DNA of 37,840 nt from [Clostridium] symbiosum (GTDB taxonomy: Bacteria > Bacillota > Clostridia > Lachnospirales > Lachnospiraceae): the NCBI GenBank assembly GCA_021769625.1, contig JAETSN010000042.1, forward strand, positions 1-37,840. The letters run 5' to 3'. Shown here piece by piece: positions 9,120 to 17,269 of the stretch. The notes under the pieces were generated by a model, which saw only the letters and a list, made by a program, of their open reading frames with translations, made no database searches and had not been told where the DNA came from. The position numbers and the translations under genes are program-made. Every line of letters starts with the position of its first letter. The first letter of the stretch is position 1.

Positions 9120-11657
9120 TCAGGTAATAACAAATATACACTCACATCCCGTTTTTTCCAGAAATTCTTCGGCTACTTTTGCCGTACATTCAGGATTCAC
9201 GGTCTGTCCGGCTTTTATCTGGACGCATCTGCGGTCCGGGAGATAAGAAGGATTTTTCGTCACGGGAATCCCATGTTTTATGCACAGCAGCTGAGCGGTC
9301 TTAAGCAATTCATTCTGGTTGACTCTGTCGGCAATACGGATGCGCCAGCCGGTCTGGTCGGCCGATCTTTGCAGCTCGTCACAGTATCTTAAGCCTGCGG
9401 CAGGGGAGATGAAGCTGATCTCCAGATATTTGCCGTCAGAATCCTGTTTCAGGCTTTTCTTTTCTGGTCTTTGCGGCAGATCCTCAAAGATCTGGCCAAT
9501 GCAGTAAAAAGCCAGATTTTGTTCGATGCTTTCCGGGGAACTGCTGCAGGGATAGAACATAACATCGGCTTTCTGAGGACAGGCGTTATCCGGGGAGGAA
9601 ATGGATGTCTGGGAAAGCTGTCTGCCGTTGACGGAAAGGTTCCATCCGGTGGTAAAATGAAACTGATCCGCCAGATTTCGGTCAGCTTCCTGCACTTCTT
9701 CGGTGAGAGTAAGGGCGTAGGTTTTCTGGTCCGCATGGCAGGAAATTTTGGCAATTCGATCTTCAAACAACGCCGACAGCAAAAGCGATGCCGCGTTGTG
9801 GTTGGTGGACGGACTGATTTTGGCTGTCCATCCGGTTGTCTCGGTAAAAGAAACAGCAGCCGCTTCAAATGCTTTCTGATCCTGGGCATCCGGGTAATCA
9901 AACTGCAGGAAGATTTCCCGAAGATCGTTGTGATAGCTGATCTTTCTGTACGGAAATTGTTCGAATATTTTTTCGACTTCTGCAGACAGTTCCTGCTGGG
10001 TCAGCTCTCTGGGAGCAAGGAGCAAAGCGGCTTCCTCCGGGGTATTGGCATCCCAGAGAAACAGCCGTCTGTTGTTCGGAGAAAAATAGCAGCTTCCGGT
10101 GAGGGCATTCTGCATGGATTGCAGGACTGCCTCGTCGGATACGGGTTTCCCGTACCAGATAAAAGCAAGCTGTGAGACAGCGAAGTGCTTTTCCGGGTAG
10201 TGCTCCCGCCAGTATTCCCAAAGAAGCCTTTCGTCCGCAGGCGTGTACTCTCGGTTTTTCTGCAGGGTAAAAGCAGGGATAAAGCCGGACTGTTTTCTTT
10301 TGCTGCGCAGGGAAAATTCATAAGACTGCCCGCATTCGGGCAGGTACACCTGCCTGCGATGGTCCTGTCCTGCCAGTTCCCTGCCCAGCTCCCCCATGGC
10401 ATCCGGGTTTCCGTGTACCAGATAGATATGCCGGGGGGAAAGCTGTTCCAACAGATTCATAATTTCCAGTTTGTCGCCATGGGCGGAAAGCCCCACCTGC
10501 TCGATCCGGCATCTGACAGGGACGGAGGTTCCGTTTAATGTCAGTTTGGCGTCCGTGGGGTTTTCCAGAAGATTCAGGAGCTGCCTCCCGGGAGATTCCT
10601 CGTCCTGATAGCCAGTGATGATGATGCAGGCGTTTTCCGATGCGGCGAGATGTCTTGCATATTCGACACTGGGGCCGCCGGTGAGCATGCCGGAACTGGA
10701 GAGGAAAATGGCAGGTTCGCTGCCGGACAACAGATCCTCTCTTTTCTGCGCAGGCGCAACGGGCTGTATATCTTTTGTATAAAAAGGTTCATTGCCTTTC
10801 CAAATGCGTTTTCCGAGAGCATTTTTCAAGTAGGAAGGGTTTCGGGTATACATGATATTGATATCCCGTATCATGCCGTCCACATAGACGGGTACGGCGG
10901 GCAGTTCCTGATTTTGAATCGCTGCGCGCAAAATCAGCATAACTTCCTGTGCGCGTCCCAATGCAAAAGCCGGGATCAATATCTTTTTTTTCTGTCTGAT
11001 ACATTCGGATACCAGTTCTACCAGACGCTTTTCTTCCAGCTGCCTGTTGGCGTGGAGCCGGTTTCCGTAGGTAGTCTCCACGATGGCAATATCCGGGCGC
11101 AGCCTGGGAATACTGATTCCTTCGATGGTGCGCTGGGAGAAGGCGGAAAAATCCCCGGAATAGAATAGAGAACCTTCTTCGGTGGCCAGATAAATGCAGG
11201 CGGCCCCGGCAATATGCCCGGCTGGGTAGAATGTCAGGGTAAAGCCTTCCAGAATCGGAAAAGGCGTCTGATACCCTATGGGACGGATACGGTTTAACAT
11301 AGCCACGACATCCTGCTCGGAATAATGAGGAATTTCATCCTCCCGGTGATTCATGATCTTTAAGCTGTCATACAAAAGAACCCGTGTCAGATCGGCGGTC
11401 ATTGCCGTCATGTAGACAGGGGCGCCGGGGTATGCTTTGCTGACTAACGGAAGCGTTCCGATATGGTCCATATGGGCGTGGCTCACAAGAATGGCGTCCA
11501 CGCCGCCCTGTTCCTGCAAAGTCCGAAAATCGGGAAGGGGGTCTTTGCTGCCGGATTGGCGGATCCCGGAGTCTAACAGGATGCCTTTTCCTGCAATTTT
11601 GAGATAAATACAGCTTCCGCCGATTTCCATTGCGCCGCCGAGAAAATAAAGGTTCAT
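9120..11657 (-). CDS. Beta-CASP metallo-beta-lactamase (RNase-like) with long repetitive C-terminus
   Basis: The first ~450 of 845 residues form an MBL fold plus beta-CASP and RMMBL regions, as in bacterial RNA-processing exo/endonucleases. They show SHAHMDHIG (zinc ligands, 60-65), AGHIAGAACIYL, the Asp in LFYSGDFSA, ETTYGNR, PAFALGRAQEV, SSSGMLTGGP, and the C-terminal His motifs LSAHGD and YLVHGN. Typical relatives end near 530 residues. The additional ~380 residues contain four recurring units of strand, helix and TGW/TGC-strand (TGW at 608, 670 and 769; TGC at 836), which I do not recognise as a named domain. The ATG at 11657 has AGGAAAGGA upstream and starts the family's MNLYFLGGA strand; the 21 residues upstream are not conserved in type. 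An RNA substrate is inferred from the family. Confidence 0.85.
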   Translation of the reverse strand: MNLYFLGGAMEIGGSCIYLKIAGKGILLDSGIRQSGSKDPLPDFRTLQEQGGVDAILVSHAHMDHIGTLPLVSKAYPGAPVYMTAMTADLTRVLLYDSLKIMNHREDEIPHYSEQDVVAMLNRIRPIGYQTPFPILEGFTLTFYPAGHIAGAACIYLATEEGSLFYSGDFSAFSQRTIEGISIPRLRPDIAIVETTYGNRLHANRQLEEKRLVELVSECIRQKKKILIPAFALGRAQEVMLILRAAIQNQELPAVPVYVDGMIRDINIMYTRNPSYLKNALGKRIWKGNEPFYTKDIQPVAPAQKREDLLSGSEPAIFLSSSGMLTGGPSVEYARHLAASENACIIITGYQDEESPGRQLLNLLENPTDAKLTLNGTSVPVRCRIEQVGLSAHGDKLEIMNLLEQLSPRHIYLVHGNPDAMGELGRELAGQDHRRQVYLPECGQSYEFSLRSKRKQSGFIPAFTLQKNREYTPADERLLWEYWREHYPEKHFAVSQLAFIWYGKPVSDEAVLQSMQNALTGSCYFSPNNRRLFLWDANTPEEAALLLAPRELTQQELSAEVEKIFEQFPYRKISYHNDLREIFLQFDYPDAQDQKAFEAAAVSFTETTGWTAKISPSTNHNAASLLLSALFEDRIAKISCHADQKTYALTLTEEVQEADRNLADQFHFTTGWNLSVNGRQLSQTSISSPDNACPQKADVMFYPCSSSPESIEQNLAFYCIGQIFEDLPQRPEKKSLKQDSDGKYLEISFISPAAGLRYCDELQRSADQTGWRIRIADRVNQNELLKTAQLLCIKHGIPVTKNPSYLPDRRCVQIKAGQTVNPECTAKVAEEFLEKTGCECIFVIT

Positions 11658-11691
11658 TGGTGTCGATTCCTTTCCTGAACAGTATGTTTTG

Positions 11692-11720
11692 ATTTTATAC
11701 CACACAAGCAAAATTGGCAA
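11692..11720 (-). promoter_or_regulatory. Probable promoter of the beta-CASP gene
   Basis: On the minus strand, TTGCCA (11715-11720) and TAAAAT (11692-11697) are 17 bases apart. An overlapping TATAAA is also present. The promoter is divergent from that of the plus-strand gene at 11799. Confidence 0.55.
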
Positions 11721-11738
11721 GTTTTCTGTCTGTGTCGA

Positions 11739-11767
11739 TTGTATTGGATGGCAGAAAATGTTATACT
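11739..11767 (+). promoter_or_regulatory. Probable promoter of the small-protein/nuclease pair
   Basis: TTGTAT (11739-11744) and TATACT (11762-11767) are separated by 17 bases, 32 bases before the ATG at 11799. Confidence 0.6.
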
Positions 11768-11798
11768 GCAGATAAAAAAGAAATAACAGGTGATATGT

Positions 11799-12215
11799 AT
11801 GAAGATAATACTGACGTTGGACGACGATAACGGCATGATGTTCAATAAAAGAAGACAGAGTCAGGATATTGCGGTCAGGGAAAAGATAAGGGAGATCACA
11901 AAGGGGGAAAAACTGTGGTTAAATGATTATTCCGGAAGACAGTTTGCGGATATGGGGCTTGCTCTTTGTGTGGATGAGGATTTTCTTTTCAAAGCAGGAC
12001 CGGGGGAGTACTGCTTTGTGGAAAATGTGGGAATTCTGGCGGCGGCTGAGAGGGTGGAAGAGTTTATTATATTCAGATGGAACAGGAAGTATCCGGGCGA
12101 TTTTTATCCGGATCTGCTGCCCTGGGAGCATGGATTTCTATGCAGCGGCAGTGAGGAGTTTCAGGGACGTTCGCATGATAAGATAACAATGGAAGTGTGG
12201 AGGAAAGGGAAATGA
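11799..12215 (+). CDS. Conserved small cytoplasmic protein of unknown function
   Basis: This 138-residue protein has no signal peptide or membrane span. It starts MKIILTLDDDNGMMFNKRRQSQD, then has LWLNDYSGRQF, an acidic middle, and ends KITMEVWRKGK. The opening strand followed by DDDNGM vaguely recalls dihydrofolate-reductase-like openings, but no nucleotide-binding motif follows. Short proteins of this type are, as far as I recall, sometimes labelled 'ribonuclease Z'; the metallo-beta-lactamase motif HxHxDH is absent, so that label is not supported here. ATG 11799 follows AGGTGAT; a GTG nine bases upstream is possible. Its stop overlaps the start of the secreted nuclease gene (ATGA), so the two are translationally coupled and probably act in one process, perhaps as cytoplasmic partner or inhibitor; that is inference. 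Confidence 0.6.
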   Translation: MKIILTLDDDNGMMFNKRRQSQDIAVREKIREITKGEKLWLNDYSGRQFADMGLALCVDEDFLFKAGPGEYCFVENVGILAAAERVEEFIIFRWNRKYPGDFYPDLLPWEHGFLCSGSEEFQGRSHDKITMEVWRKGK

Positions 12216-13519
12216 AGAAACTTCAAAGACTGGGAATCCTGTTTGCGCTGGGACTGATTCTCGCCGGATGCGGCGCAGGGAAGACGCAGACGGAGGAATT
12301 GCAGTCCGCCGTGGAGGAAGCGGCGCAGGACGGTGTAGGTTCTGCAGAAGATGAGGAGCAGAACGGCACGGGTTCGGAGAGGGAAGAAGGGCAGGACGGC
12401 ACAGGCTCTGCGAAGGAAAAGGAGCAGGACGCTGCAGATTCTGCGGGGAAAAAGGAGCAGAGCGGCACAGGCTCCGCAGAAGGGGCGGCGCAGGACGGAA
12501 CAAGTCCCGCGAGGGGAGCGGCAAAAGCATCGGAAGCCACCTACATAGATGTGCCGCTGTATGCCGGGAAGGCATATACGGAGATCAACGGCAACGTGCC
12601 CTTTTTTACCGATGACGAGTTATCCGCTGTGTCCTATGAATATTATGAAGAACTGGATGCGCTGGGAAGGTGCGGCGTATGTATGGCGAGCGTCGGGCAG
12701 GATATCATGCCTACAAAGGAGCGGGAGAGCATCGGGGATGTGAAACCCACCGGCTGGCATACTGTCAAATATGAGGGGATCGTTGACGGAAACTATCTTT
12801 ATAACCGATGCCATCTGCTGGGATTCCAGCTGACCGGGGAGAATGCCAACAGGAAGAATCTGATCACCGGGACAAGGTATATGAATGTGGAGGGGATGCT
12901 TCCCTTTGAAAATATGGTCGCCGATTATGTGAAGGAGACCGGAAACCATGTGATGTACAGGGTGACGCCTCTGTTTGACGGGGATAATCTGGTGGCGGAC
13001 GGCGTGCTGATGGAGGCGAAGTCTGTGGAGGATGACGGGGCGGATATCCTGTTTAATGTCTTTTGCTACAATGTCCAGCCCGGGGTGTCCATTGATTATA
13101 CGACGGGGGAGAGCTGTTTGGACGAGAGCGCCGCGGCGGCATCTGCGGCGGCAGGGCAGCAGGCCGGCCGGGTGTCGGCGGGGGGATCGCAGCCACAGAG
13201 GGCGGAGCAACAGGCGGCAGGGCAGCCGCAGGCACCGGCGCAGTCGGAACAGCAGGCACCGGTACAGCAGCCGGAGCAGGTAAAAGAGCAGACACAACCG
13301 GAACAGACCGCATCGCAGCCCGCTTTTGCGGAGAGCGGCAGCTATGCCGTCAACGCGAAAAACGGAAAGATCCATATAGTGGGGCAATGTCCGGCGACGG
13401 GATCTTCTGACAAAGCGATGAGCGAGCCGGTGTACTTTAATACATATGAAGAAGCGGAGGCATATTCTGCTATGATCGCTCCGGGTGAGAATAAAAGACG
13501 ATGCGGCAACTGCTGGTAA
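12212..13519 (+). CDS. Lipoprotein DNA/RNA non-specific endonuclease (EndA-like)
   Basis: A lipoprotein signal peptide with lipobox LAGC (Cys20) would anchor this 435-residue protein outside the membrane. Residues 35-100 are six tandem 11-residue repeats of the form E..EQDGTGSA. The nuclease domain follows: YNRCHLLGFQL with probable catalytic H201 (the position of the DRGH His in EndA/Spd), then GENANRKNLITGT with the metal-binding Asn, and MNVEGMLPFE. A Gln/Pro/Ala-rich linker (about 310-375) leads to a C-terminal module (YAVNAKNGKIHIVG.CP and ending CGNCW) with three Cys, resembling small metal-binding modules on such nucleases. The start overlaps the upstream stop, with GGAGGAAAGGG as SD. 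Likely roles are nucleic-acid scavenging for phosphate or DNA uptake. The adjacent pst operon is suggestive but unproven. Confidence 0.82.
   Translation: MKKLQRLGILFALGLILAGCGAGKTQTEELQSAVEEAAQDGVGSAEDEEQNGTGSEREEGQDGTGSAKEKEQDAADSAGKKEQSGTGSAEGAAQDGTSPARGAAKASEATYIDVPLYAGKAYTEINGNVPFFTDDELSAVSYEYYEELDALGRCGVCMASVGQDIMPTKERESIGDVKPTGWHTVKYEGIVDGNYLYNRCHLLGFQLTGENANRKNLITGTRYMNVEGMLPFENMVADYVKETGNHVMYRVTPLFDGDNLVADGVLMEAKSVEDDGADILFNVFCYNVQPGVSIDYTTGESCLDESAAAASAAAGQQAGRVSAGGSQPQRAEQQAAGQPQAPAQSEQQAPVQQPEQVKEQTQPEQTASQPAFAESGSYAVNAKNGKIHIVGQCPATGSSDKAMSEPVYFNTYEEAEAYSAMIAPGENKRRCGNCW
12314..12511 (+). repeat. 33-base coding repeats (six 11-residue units)
   Basis: Six consecutive 33-base units inside the nuclease lipoprotein gene encode EEAAQDGVGSA, EDEEQNGTGSE, REEGQDGTGSA, KEKEQDAADSA, GKKEQSGTGSA and EGAAQDGTSPA. 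The units are diverged in DNA but keep exact length and frame. They form an acidic, flexible stalk after the lipid anchor. Confidence 0.85.
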
Positions 13520-13541
13520 GAAATATGGGAAATACGGATAA

Positions 13542-13576
13542 ACGGTGCAGGAATAAACTTTTCTGTACCGTTTTTT
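13542..13576 (+). terminator. Intrinsic terminator after the nuclease gene
   Basis: The stem ACGGTGCAG/CTGTACCGT (13542-13550 with 13563-13571, one G-T pair) runs straight into six T residues. Confidence 0.85.
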
Positions 13577-13651
13577 GTATGTTTCGGGAATTATCCTGCA
13601 ATTTTCCATGAGTAAAAGGCCTTCCGGCAAGATCGCGCTGCAGCGGAAAAA

Positions 13652-13707
13652 TTTTCATATAATTTACATATCCATGCTTTCAGAATTTACATTCCGGCCG
13701 GTATAAT
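13652..13707 (+). promoter_or_regulatory. PHO-box-like repeats and promoter of pstSCAB-phoU
   Basis: TTTTCAT (13652-13658) and TTTACAT (13663-13669) are 11 bases apart, and a second TTTACAT (13686-13692) lies 23 bases further on. An 11-base phase of 7-base half-sites is how PhoB/PhoP response regulators bind. TATAAT (13702-13707) sits ten bases after the last copy, with no good -35, as expected for an activator-dependent promoter. A strong SD (AAGGAG) and pstS follow. No phoP/phoR pair is in the window. Confidence 0.6.
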
Positions 13708-13746
13708 TTTCCTGTAATAAAAAATACCAAAAAGGAGTGAACTATT

Positions 13747-14697
13747 ATGAAAATGAAAAAAATTGTTGCAATGGCACTGACGCTGACTGTGCTCGGAGGC
13801 GTGCTTGCCGGATGCGGAAGCGCTGACGGTACGACGGCAGGAACGGAAAGCGTACCCGCGGAAGAGAGCGCGGCGGAAGAAAATGTATCCGCGGAGGAGA
13901 GCGCGGCGGAAGAAAATGCATCCGCGGAAGAGAACGCACCTGCTGAGGAAAACAACGGGGAGACACAGGTCGTTTCCACGGACGGCTCCACTTCCATGGA
14001 AAAGGTGATCGGGTTTTTAAGTGAAGCTTACATGGAAGAAAACGGAAATATCAAAGTGACTTATAATCCGACAGGTTCCGGTTCCGGTATTCAGGCTGTC
14101 AGCGAAGGCAGATGCGATATCGGCCTCTCGAGCCGTGATCTGAAAGAGGAGGAACAGGCGGATCTGGTGGGTACGGTTGTTGCCCTCGACGGGATCGCTG
14201 TCATCGTGAATCCCGAAAACACGGTGGAGGACCTGAGCGTGGAACAGATAGCAAAGATCTATACCGGCGAGATCACCAACTGGAAGGACGTAGGCGGTGA
14301 GGATGCGCCCGTTGTCTGCATCGGCAGAGAGGCGGCTTCCGGCACAAGAGACGGATTTGAGGAAGTGACAGGCACGAAAGACAACTGCGTATATTCCCAG
14401 GAACTTACATCGACGGGAGATGTGGTGCAGACGGTTTCCGGCAATCCGGGCGCCATCGGTTATGCCTCCGTTGCCTCTTTGAATGAGAGCGTAAAGGCAG
14501 TCAGCGTGGAGGGTGTGGTACCGTCCACAGAGACGATCCAGAGCGGGGAGTATAAGATCCAGAGGAACTTTGTGCTGGTGACAAAAAAGGATGCGCCTTT
14601 GTCGGAGGCGGCGCAGAACTTCTTTGACTTTGCCACAGGGGCAGCGGCGGATGATCTGATCACAAAAGCCGGCGCAGTGCCTGTAAAGCGGGGATAA
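13747..14697 (+). CDS. pstS: Phosphate ABC transporter substrate-binding lipoprotein PstS
   Basis: This extracellular lipoprotein captures inorganic phosphate for the PstCAB transporter. The signal peptide ends in lipobox LAGC (Cys23). A spacer of about 45 residues rich in Ala, Glu and Ser (AEESAAEEN-type repeats) separates the anchor from the binding domain. Phosphate-contact blocks are visible: STDGSTSMEK, PTGSGSGIQAVSEGRCDIGLSSRDLK and GREAASGTRDGFEE. The C-terminus (FFDFATG..ADDLITKAGAVPV) is typical. At 316 residues it is usual for Clostridia. ATG 13747 follows AAGGAGTGA. It is the first gene of pstSCAB-phoU, five bases before pstC. Confidence 0.95.
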   Translation: MKMKKIVAMALTLTVLGGVLAGCGSADGTTAGTESVPAEESAAEENVSAEESAAEENASAEENAPAEENNGETQVVSTDGSTSMEKVIGFLSEAYMEENGNIKVTYNPTGSGSGIQAVSEGRCDIGLSSRDLKEEEQADLVGTVVALDGIAVIVNPENTVEDLSVEQIAKIYTGEITNWKDVGGEDAPVVCIGREAASGTRDGFEEVTGTKDNCVYSQELTSTGDVVQTVSGNPGAIGYASVASLNESVKAVSVEGVVPSTETIQSGEYKIQRNFVLVTKKDAPLSEAAQNFFDFATGAAADDLITKAGAVPVKRG

Positions 14698-14701
14698 GAT
14701 C

Positions 14702-15556
14702 ATGAAGGAGACAGTGATAAAGTTGATCTTTCTGGCCTGCGGGCTGCTGACGATCGGATTTGTCCTGCTGATCACGATATTTCTCGTGATCAGCGGCATT
14801 CCGGCGATAGGGGAGATAGGGCTGTCGGAATTTCTGGCGGGGACCAGATGGGCTTCCACGGCCGCAGAACCTTCCTACGGCATCCTGCCTTTTATCCTGA
14901 CTTCCCTGTACGGAACCTGCGGGGCGATCCTGATCGGCGTGCCGGTGGGACTGCTGTGTGCCATCTTTCTTGCGAAAATGGCACACCCCGCCGCTGCGGG
15001 CATTGTCAGAAATGTGGTGGACCTGCTGGCGGGGATCCCTTCCGTTGTATACGGCCTGATCGGCATGATACTGGTCGTACCCTGGGTGCGCGAAGCCTTC
15101 GGGCTTCCGGACGGCGCCAATCTGTTTTCGGCGATCCTTGTTCTGGCGGTGATGATCCTGCCCTCCGTGATCTCGGTGTCGGAGACAGCCATCAAAGCGG
15201 TGCCGAAGGAATATGAGGAGGCATCTCTGGCGCTGGGCGCAACAAAGACGGAGACCGTTTTCAAAGTGGTGGTTCCGGCGGCAAAGAGCGGTATCGTCAC
15301 GGCGGTAGTCTTAGGCGTCGGCAGAGCGGTGGGGGAGGCGATGGCAGTCATGATGGTTTCGGGAAATGTGGCAAATATGCCGGGGCTTTTTAAGAGCGTC
15401 CGCTTCCTGACCACGGCGGTGGCAAGTGAGATGTCCTATTCCTCCGGACTGCAGAGGCAGGCGCTGTTTTCCATTGCGCTGGTGCTGTTCCTTTTTATTA
15501 TGATGATCAATCTGTTGTTGAATTTTGTGGTGAAAGGAGGGGGGAAGCATGACTGA
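14702..15556 (+). CDS. pstC: Phosphate ABC transporter permease PstC
   Basis: One of two membrane subunits of the high-affinity phosphate importer, at 284 residues with about six membrane spans. It shows the inner-membrane transporter loop EYEEASLALGATKTETVFKVVVP, where the EAA motif contacts PstB, and the IPSVVYGLIG segment common to PstC and PstA. It begins four bases after pstS stops, and its last eight bases overlap pstA, with GGAGG upstream serving the pstA start. Confidence 0.95.
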   Translation: MKETVIKLIFLACGLLTIGFVLLITIFLVISGIPAIGEIGLSEFLAGTRWASTAAEPSYGILPFILTSLYGTCGAILIGVPVGLLCAIFLAKMAHPAAAGIVRNVVDLLAGIPSVVYGLIGMILVVPWVREAFGLPDGANLFSAILVLAVMILPSVISVSETAIKAVPKEYEEASLALGATKTETVFKVVVPAAKSGIVTAVVLGVGRAVGEAMAVMMVSGNVANMPGLFKSVRFLTTAVASEMSYSSGLQRQALFSIALVLFLFIMMINLLLNFVVKGGGKHD

Positions 15557-16415
15557 GAAAATATCCGCGGCAAGAAGGTGCAGGGATATTTTGCTGAACT
15601 GCATGATGTATCTGGCAGCAGGCATGATCTGTCTGCTTTTGGCGGGACTGATCGGTTATATTTTATACCGCGGCGTTCCCGGTATTTCGTGGAAGCTGCT
15701 CTCCTCAAAACCAAGCCTTTTGCATGATACGACCGGAATTTTGCCCAATATCCTGAACACGGTATACATCATTGTGATAACGCTTGTTCTGGTTCTGCCT
15801 CTGGGGGTGGGAGCCGCCATTTACCTGAATGAATATGCAAAAAATAAAAAGCTGGTGCAGGTGATCGAGCTTGCAGCGGAAACACTCTCCGGAATTCCGT
15901 CCATTATTTACGGCCTGGTGGGGATGTTGATCTTTGTGCAGTTTTTTTCGCTGGGAACAAGCCTGCTGGCCGGCGCTTTTACACTGGTGATCATGATCCT
16001 GCCCACCATCATCCGCACGACGCAGGAAAGCTTAAAGACGGTGCCGGTTTCCTACCGGGAAGGTTCTCTGGGGTTGGGGGCCGGAAAATGGCATATGATC
16101 CGCACGGTGGTCCTGCCCTGCGTGATTGACGGTATAGTGACGGGATGTATTTTGTCGGTGGGCAGAGTAGTGGGGGAGAGTGCGGCGCTTTTATTTACGG
16201 CGGGGATGGCAAACGAGCTGCTGGGCGCTTTTGAAGCGGTGAAAAGAGGCAATGCGGGTTCTACCCTGACGGTGGCGCTGTATATGTATGCAAAGGAGCG
16301 CGGACAGTTCGACGTTGCTTTTTCCATCGCCTTCATTTTGCTGATCCTGACTTTTGGGATCAATATGGCGGCGAAGGCTGCGGCGGGAAGGATGAAGAGG
16401 GACAGGCGGGCGTAG
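15549..16415 (+). CDS. pstA: Phosphate ABC transporter permease PstA
   Basis: Second membrane subunit of the phosphate importer, 288 residues. It has an N-terminal span (MMYLAAGMICLLLAGLIG), the LPLGVGAAIYLNEYAKNKK block typical of PstA, IPSIIYGLVGM, and the EAA-type loop VSYREGSLGLGAGKWHMIRTV. It overlaps pstC and is followed by a 101-base gap before pstB, the only sizeable gap in the operon. Confidence 0.95.
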   Translation: MTEKISAARRCRDILLNCMMYLAAGMICLLLAGLIGYILYRGVPGISWKLLSSKPSLLHDTTGILPNILNTVYIIVITLVLVLPLGVGAAIYLNEYAKNKKLVQVIELAAETLSGIPSIIYGLVGMLIFVQFFSLGTSLLAGAFTLVIMILPTIIRTTQESLKTVPVSYREGSLGLGAGKWHMIRTVVLPCVIDGIVTGCILSVGRVVGESAALLFTAGMANELLGAFEAVKRGNAGSTLTVALYMYAKERGQFDVAFSIAFILLILTFGINMAAKAAAGRMKRDRRA

Positions 16416-16486
16416 ACGGCTGATCCTGCAAAGAAAACAGAAAATAGGGAGTTAGTGTGAAAAAAAATTCACGATCCTGATTTAAG

Positions 16487-16504
16487 TGCCCGCCGAAGCG
16501 GGCA
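16487..16504 (+). promoter_or_regulatory. GC-rich hairpin directly before the pstB SD
   Basis: A perfect 7-bp stem TGCCCGC/GCGGGCA with a CGAA tetraloop ends three bases before the pstB SD GGGAG (16508-16512). A second small stem GTGAA/TTCAC lies at about 16457-16472. No T-tract follows, so it is not a plain terminator. It may stabilise the downstream mRNA, block exonucleases or tune the pstB to pstA ratio. Confidence 0.5.
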
Positions 16505-16516
16505 AATGGGAGTTTT

Positions 16517-17269
16517 ATGAAAGAAAGCATAACGACAAAAAATCTGAATTTATGGTATGGCACGAACCATGCACTGAAAGGGATCGATCTTTCTTTTGCG
16601 GAGAAAGAGATCATTGCCCTGATCGGTCCTTCGGGATGCGGAAAATCCACTTATCTGAGGACGCTGAACCGTATGAATGATCTGGTGGACAACTGCCGGA
16701 TCGAGGGGGAGATCAGGCTGTTTGGCAGAGATATCTATCAGGATATGGATGTCACCGTTCTGCGGAAGCGGGTAGGGATGGTATTCCAAAAACCCAATCC
16801 CTTTCCCATGAGCATTTATGACAATATCGCCTACGGGCCAAAGATACATGGGATCCGCGGAAAGGCAAAACTGGATGAGATCGTGGAGCGCTCCCTGCGG
16901 CAGGCAGCGATCTGGGAAGAGTGTAAAGACAGGCTGAAGAAAAGCGCGCTGGGACTGAGCGGCGGGCAGCAGCAGAGGCTATGTATTGCCCGGGCGCTGG
17001 CGGTGGAACCGGAGGTTTTGCTGATGGATGAGCCGACTTCGGCGCTGGATCCTATTTCCACATCCAGGATAGAAGATCTGGTGATGGAACTGAAAGCAGA
17101 CTATACGATCATCATGGTGACCCACAATATGCAGCAGGCGGTAAGGGTTGCGGATAAAACGGCATTCTTCCTGCTGGGGGAAGTGGTGGAATACGCAGAC
17201 ACGGAGAAGATGTTTTCGAAGCCCGCCGATAAGAGGACGGAGGACTATATCACAGGGAGGTTTGGCTGA
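16517..17269 (+). CDS. pstB: Phosphate ABC transporter ATP-binding protein PstB
   Basis: This ATPase drives phosphate import. Over 250 residues it shows Walker [10 protein letters not shown] (37-45), the Q-loop in [13 protein letters not shown], signature LSGGQQQR (from 147), Walker [13 protein letters not shown] (from 167, with D171-E172) and switch His in MVTHNMQQA. The [12 protein letters not shown] sequence is diagnostic for PstB. ATG 16517 follows GGGAG. The stop overlaps the phoU start (TGATG). Confidence 0.97.
   Translation: MKESITTKNLNLWYGTNHALKGIDLSFAEKEIIALIGPSGCGKSTYLRTLNRMNDLVDNCRIEGEIRLFGRDIYQDMDVTVLRKRVGMVFQKPNPFPMSIYDNIAYGPKIHGIRGKAKLDEIVERSLRQAAIWEECKDRLKKSALGLSGGQQQRLCIARALAVEPEVLLMDEPTSALDPISTSRIEDLVMELKADYTIIMVTHNMQQAVRVADKTAFFLLGEVVEYADTEKMFSKPADKRTEDYITGRFG

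Noticed and set aside
12620-13630. 336-residue minus-strand frame opposite the nuclease lipoprotein
   Set aside because: It is a mirror of a high-GC coding region. The sense strand has lipobox, nuclease motifs, SD and terminator.
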